Shown here piece after piece: positions 29,908 through 33,022 of a stretch of DNA of 33,022 nucleotides. Under the pieces are notes generated by a model. The model was not told where the DNA came from. It was given only the letters and a program-made list of their open reading frames with translations, and made no database searches. Position numbers and translations under genes: made by a program. Position 1 is the first letter of the stretch. Each line of letters opens with the position of its first letter. The stretch is from GCA-2688105 sp964499445 (GTDB taxonomy: Bacteria; Chloroflexota; Dehalococcoidia; Dehalococcoidales; GCA-2688105), in assembly GCA_964499445.1 (NCBI GenBank), contig CAZCLE010000009.1:1-33022 (forward strand), in the 5' to 3' direction.

Positions 29908-32151
29908 CTAAACCTTCCCTTCTCCCTCCCCCTTTATCCCCTCCTCCTCAAGCTGCTCCATAATGCGGGCGGCTCTGGGGTAACCGATACGTAACTTCCG
30001 CTGCAAGAAAGAGGTAGAGATGTGCTTGTGCTCTCGGGCTAATTGCCTGGCTGTCTCCATGAGTGGGTCATCAGGAAAGCCTCCCCTTCCACCCGCAGTT
30101 GGCGGTGAGACAAGCTCCTCAATCTTTAACTGAGCGGCTTCTTCCTGCCGCTGGCTCCCCCAGAAATAAACCAGCCTCTCGGTCTCGGCATCGGAAACAT
30201 AGCATCCCTGAAGGCGCTTGGGCTTAGCCGCCTCAGTAGGCATATAGAGCATGTCCCCCCTGCCCAGCAGTTTCTCGGCACCACCCATGTCAAGGATAGT
30301 GCGTGAGTCTACCTGAGAGACAACGGCAAAGCTAATCCGGGTAGGAAAGTTTGCCTTAATTAAGCCGGTAACCACATCTACTGACGGGCGTTGGGTAGCC
30401 ACGATGAGGTGAATACCAGTAGCTCGGGCAAGCTGGGCTAACCGGCACAGAATATGCTCTACTTCATCAAAGCCGGCCATCATTAAATCAGCCAGTTCAT
30501 CAACGATTAGTATCAGGTAAGGCAGCTTCTCCTCCCCCGGCCTGCTTCTATTGTAACCCTCAATGTTACGGGCACCGGTGGCAGCCAGTTTTTGATACCG
30601 CTTATCCATCTCCTGGTTGAGCCAGCGCAACGTGCCCAGGGCTTTATTGACATCAACTATAACCGGAACTGCCAGTTGAGGTATGCTATTGAACGGGGTC
30701 AGCTCTACCCTCTTGGGGTCAATCATAATGAACCTGATATCATTGGGGGTATTGTGTAATAGCAGGCAGCAGATAATAGAATTTAGGCAAACCGTCTTGC
30801 CGCTTCCGGTAGCCCCGGCAATAAGCAGGTGAGGCATTCTAGACAGGTCAGCCGCTACCGCCTCACCACCCGCCCCCTTACCCAGGGCTATGCTCAATTT
30901 AGACCTGGCCCCTATTTTCTGAAAGGAGCTGGTCTCTATTACCCCGCGCAGGCTAACCATACTGGAAACGGTATTAGGCACTTCAATACCCACTACCGAT
31001 TTGCCGGGCACCGGGGCTTCAATCCTGATGCTGGATGCCGCCAAAGCCAGAGCCAGGTCATTAGCTAGTGAGGTAATCCTCTCCACCTTAACCCTGGTCT
31101 TAGATAACTCCTCCAGCCTTACCCTGACATTACCATCCTTATCCTTTTCCTTTATCTCCTTCATTTTTCTGTCCCAGCCCGGTTCCACACCAAACTGAGT
31201 AACGGTTGGGCCGGTATTTATCTGCACTACCTTAGTCTCAACACCATAACTGGCTAGAGCCTCCTCAATAAGCTTGGCTCTCTGCATATTGTCAGCCTGA
31301 CTAAACTCAACCTCAGGCGACCTATCCAGAATATCAATAGGCGGCAACCGCCAGCCATCGACAATAACCACTGCTGACGACTCGCCGTATTTCTTCCACA
31401 CTTCCTGAGCCACCTGCTTCAGTTCCTGCTGAGCCTCGGTGGGGGCAAGCACTGGGGTAGCCGCTTTAGCTTCTAATTCTGGCTTGGGGAGTTCGGGGGG
31501 CACCACCACTGGTGGTGGAGCCGCTTTTTCAGTAGGAGCCGGCCTGGCATAAAACGGGATGTCAGGAGATGGTTCATACCCTTCACTGGTCGGCCTGGGC
31601 ACCGCTTGTCTTTTGAATTCTCTGCCCAGCCATGCAGCAGCCCCTTTTAAGAAACGAAGACAAGCCCCGGGAGCTATTAGAATAACGCCTATAATGACCA
31701 AAGCTATTATCCGGAGAATGCCGATATAACTAGGAGCCAGGAAGTCAATAATACTCCGACCGAAGCTACCCCCCAACCTGAAGAAAGGTAAAGCTAATAT
31801 TCCCCACGCCGCCAGAATGAAAGCAACACCACCCAGCCACCGGTTCCAGTGATGGATAAGTGAGGGCAACTTCCGCCGCCACGTTAACCAGACCAGAGTG
31901 CCAATAGCCGCAGCTATAATCAGTAACCCCCAGCCGAACAGCCCCCAGATACCCTCAGTAATACTACCCACCCATGAAGTCACTGCTGACCACTGCCAGA
32001 AGAGCAATGCCAGGACGAGGACTACCAGTATAAATCGCCGCACTGGTGGCATCCCTATAAAATGAGATAGCCGACTCCGCCCCGACTTCCCCGTGGGCTT
32101 TCCTCTGGATTTACCCCCGACACTACTAGCTTTAACTTTTCTCCCCGCCAT
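29908..32151 (-). CDS. ftsK: FtsK/SpoIIIE DNA translocase
   Basis: The 747-residue chromosome-segregation motor acts at the division septum. A basic N-terminus is followed by four membrane helices (about 38-165), then a short linker. The motor domain has Walker A AGATGSGKTV (about 444-453) and Walker B LILIVDELADLM (about 550). The C-terminal winged-helix gamma domain (about 685-740: ISTSFLQRKLRIGYPRAARI) reads KOPS-like polarity signals. It follows the RNase J gene by 32 bp. Confidence 0.96.
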   Translation of the reverse strand: MAGRKVKASSVGGKSRGKPTGKSGRSRLSHFIGMPPVRRFILVVLVLALLFWQWSAVTSWVGSITEGIWGLFGWGLLIIAAAIGTLVWLTWRRKLPSLIHHWNRWLGGVAFILAAWGILALPFFRLGGSFGRSIIDFLAPSYIGILRIIALVIIGVILIAPGACLRFLKGAAAWLGREFKRQAVPRPTSEGYEPSPDIPFYARPAPTEKAAPPPVVVPPELPKPELEAKAATPVLAPTEAQQELKQVAQEVWKKYGESSAVVIVDGWRLPPIDILDRSPEVEFSQADNMQRAKLIEEALASYGVETKVVQINTGPTVTQFGVEPGWDRKMKEIKEKDKDGNVRVRLEELSKTRVKVERITSLANDLALALAASSIRIEAPVPGKSVVGIEVPNTVSSMVSLRGVIETSSFQKIGARSKLSIALGKGAGGEAVAADLSRMPHLLIAGATGSGKTVCLNSIICCLLLHNTPNDIRFIMIDPKRVELTPFNSIPQLAVPVIVDVNKALGTLRWLNQEMDKRYQKLAATGARNIEGYNRSRPGEEKLPYLILIVDELADLMMAGFDEVEHILCRLAQLARATGIHLIVATQRPSVDVVTGLIKANFPTRISFAVVSQVDSRTILDMGGAEKLLGRGDMLYMPTEAAKPKRLQGCYVSDAETERLVYFWGSQRQEEAAQLKIEELVSPPTAGGRGGFPDDPLMETARQLAREHKHISTSFLQRKLRIGYPRAARIMEQLEEEGIKGEGEGKV

Positions 32152-32183
32152 ATGACCTCTCAGTGAGTGAGTATGCTTTGAAG

Positions 32184-33022
32184 CTACACCTTTACCATAA
32201 AGGGCAGAATCATAGGTCGGCGCTTGGTCTGCTCATAATAAAACTTATACAATATATCTCTAACCTTAGTGCTAATAAAGCCCCACTCAGCAGGTCGGTC
32301 ACGACCACGGTCTAGAGCCCGGGCTACCAGGTCACGGCTCTCCTCTATCATATCCCTGGACTCCCTGGTATCGACAAAACCTCGCGATATAATGTCAGGA
32401 CGACTGATTAACTTGCCGGTTTGCCGGTTAACGGCGATAATCACCATTACTATTCCATCCCGTGACAGCATCTTTCTATCCCGGAGAACAACGCTACCGA
32501 TATCACCCACACTCAGACCATCTACATACACGTTGCCTGAACTAACCTTGCCGGTTACCTTGCCGGCGTGGGGACCAATCTCAAGGATATCACCATCTTC
32601 CAGCACGAAGGTATTGTCTCTTGGGATACCTACCGATTGGGCTAACTCAGCGTGCAGGCTCAGGTGACGATATTCGCCATGGACAGGCACAAAGAACCTC
32701 GGCTTAACCAAATTTAGTAGCAGTTTCAGCTCTTCCTGACTGGCGTGCCCGTGGACGTGAACCTGGGCCACCTTATTATAGAGTACCCGCGCCCCCTGTT
32801 TAAAAAGAGCGTCCACGGTTCGGTTAACTACCGCTTCGTTGCCCGGGATAGGTGTTGCTGAAAGAACCACCGTATCGCCACGAACTATATGAACCTGGCG
32901 ATGGTCTCGGTTGGCGATACGAACCAGGGCTGAGGTAGGCTCCCCCTGGCTTCCGGTAGTGATCAGAACAATTTTATTATGAGGCATACCCCTAAGTTCA
33001 TCAAGCCGAGCCAGTATCCCAT
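32184..33022 (-). CDS. rnj: Ribonuclease J, C-terminal part (runs off the window)
   Basis: RNase J is a 5'-3' exo- and endoribonuclease of the metallo-beta-lactamase/beta-CASP type, acting in mRNA decay and rRNA maturation. The 279 codons present start inside the beta-CASP domain: ITTGSQGEP, then VHVHGHASQEEL with metal-binding histidine, and PVHGEYRHL, then the C-terminal domain. Translation continues upstream of the ATG at 32987 without a stop to the window edge (GILARLDELRG), so that ATG is internal. The N-terminal metallo-beta-lactamase half lies beyond 33022. Confidence 0.94.
   Translation of the reverse strand, partial: GILARLDELRGMPHNKIVLITTGSQGEPTSALVRIANRDHRQVHIVRGDTVVLSATPIPGNEAVVNRTVDALFKQGARVLYNKVAQVHVHGHASQEELKLLLNLVKPRFFVPVHGEYRHLSLHAELAQSVGIPRDNTFVLEDGDILEIGPHAGKVTGKVSSGNVYVDGLSVGDIGSVVLRDRKMLSRDGIVMVIIAVNRQTGKLISRPDIISRGFVDTRESRDMIEESRDLVARALDRGRDRPAEWGFISTKVRDILYKFYYEQTKRRPMILPFMVKV

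Noticed and set aside
32987..32987. ATG as start of the RNase J gene
   Set aside because: The reading frame continues upstream to the window edge with family-like sequence, so this methionine is internal.

Overview
The window looks like a chromosomal segment of an uncultivated Chloroflexota bacterium, most likely of class Dehalococcoidia. That placement is my inference from how the proteins read, the moderate G+C, and a DRG-type GTPase directly behind uvrC; I ran no search. Most of the content is housekeeping: translation termination (prfA, prmC), an EF-G-like GTPase, DNA repair and recombination (uvrC, uvrB, ruvC, ruvA, a Xer recombinase), acpS, yebC, ftsK and the 3' part of an RNase J gene. 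Several envelope or exported proteins and small zinc-ribbon proteins lie between these.

Layout. 1-231: three tRNA genes (Leu-CAA cut by the window edge, Gln-UUG, Asn-GUU), each with an encoded CCA. 232-1606: two tandem zinc-ribbon paralogs framed by a 50-bp direct repeat that begins in the tRNA-Asn 3' end, then a membrane-anchored transglutaminase-like gene with its own promoter. 1760-5843: prfA-prmC (4-bp ATGA overlap), converging on an EF-G-like gene whose 3' end overlaps prmC by 44 bp. 6073-10738: a leftward transglutaminase-like gene and a six-gene leftward run from xer through a small tail-anchored protein, pcm, a nitroreductase, a SpoIIM-like protein and a DUF350-like protein. 10942-14216: a zinc-ribbon membrane protein on the minus strand, then uvrC and a DRG-like GTPase rightward. 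14256-17163: an 815-codon modular surface protein lying between a pyrD 3' remnant and a broken response-regulator gene. 17324-22154: a small zinc-ribbon gene, then a five-gene leftward run (NEW3-type secreted protein, ABC ATPase, ABC permease, DUF72, HAD phosphatase). 22339-26733: acpS, yebC-ruvC-ruvA, a lipoprotein and a TPR protein, all rightward. 26739-29179: a 20-codon duplicate of the uvrB 5' end, a hairpin-rich repeat block, uvrB with a strong promoter, and an overlapping 44-codon basic ORF. 29224-33022: an AT-rich membrane protein gene, ftsK, and RNase J running off the right edge.

Functional links. PrmC modifies the GGQ glutamine of the RF1 encoded just upstream. UvrB and UvrC, at separate loci, form part of nucleotide excision repair. 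RuvC and RuvA act on Holliday junctions, but ruvB is not beside them. The NEW3 protein overlaps the ABC ATPase by 4 bp, so an exported protein and a transporter are translationally coupled. Housekeeping-type promoters (TTGNNN-N16-18-TANNNT, several with an extended -10 TGn) are visible ahead of prfA, the EF-G-like gene, uvrC, acpS, yebC, uvrB, the first transglutaminase-like gene and the surface-protein locus.

Most unusual structures: four intergenic blocks of one hairpin repeat family, each downstream of a transcription unit; the uvrB 5'-end duplication next to one of them; the repeat-bounded zinc-ribbon pair at tRNA-Asn; and the gene remnants flanking the surface protein. I see no CRISPR array, prophage, insertion sequence or rRNA. 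No clearly new multi-gene system stands out; the best candidates are given as findings.
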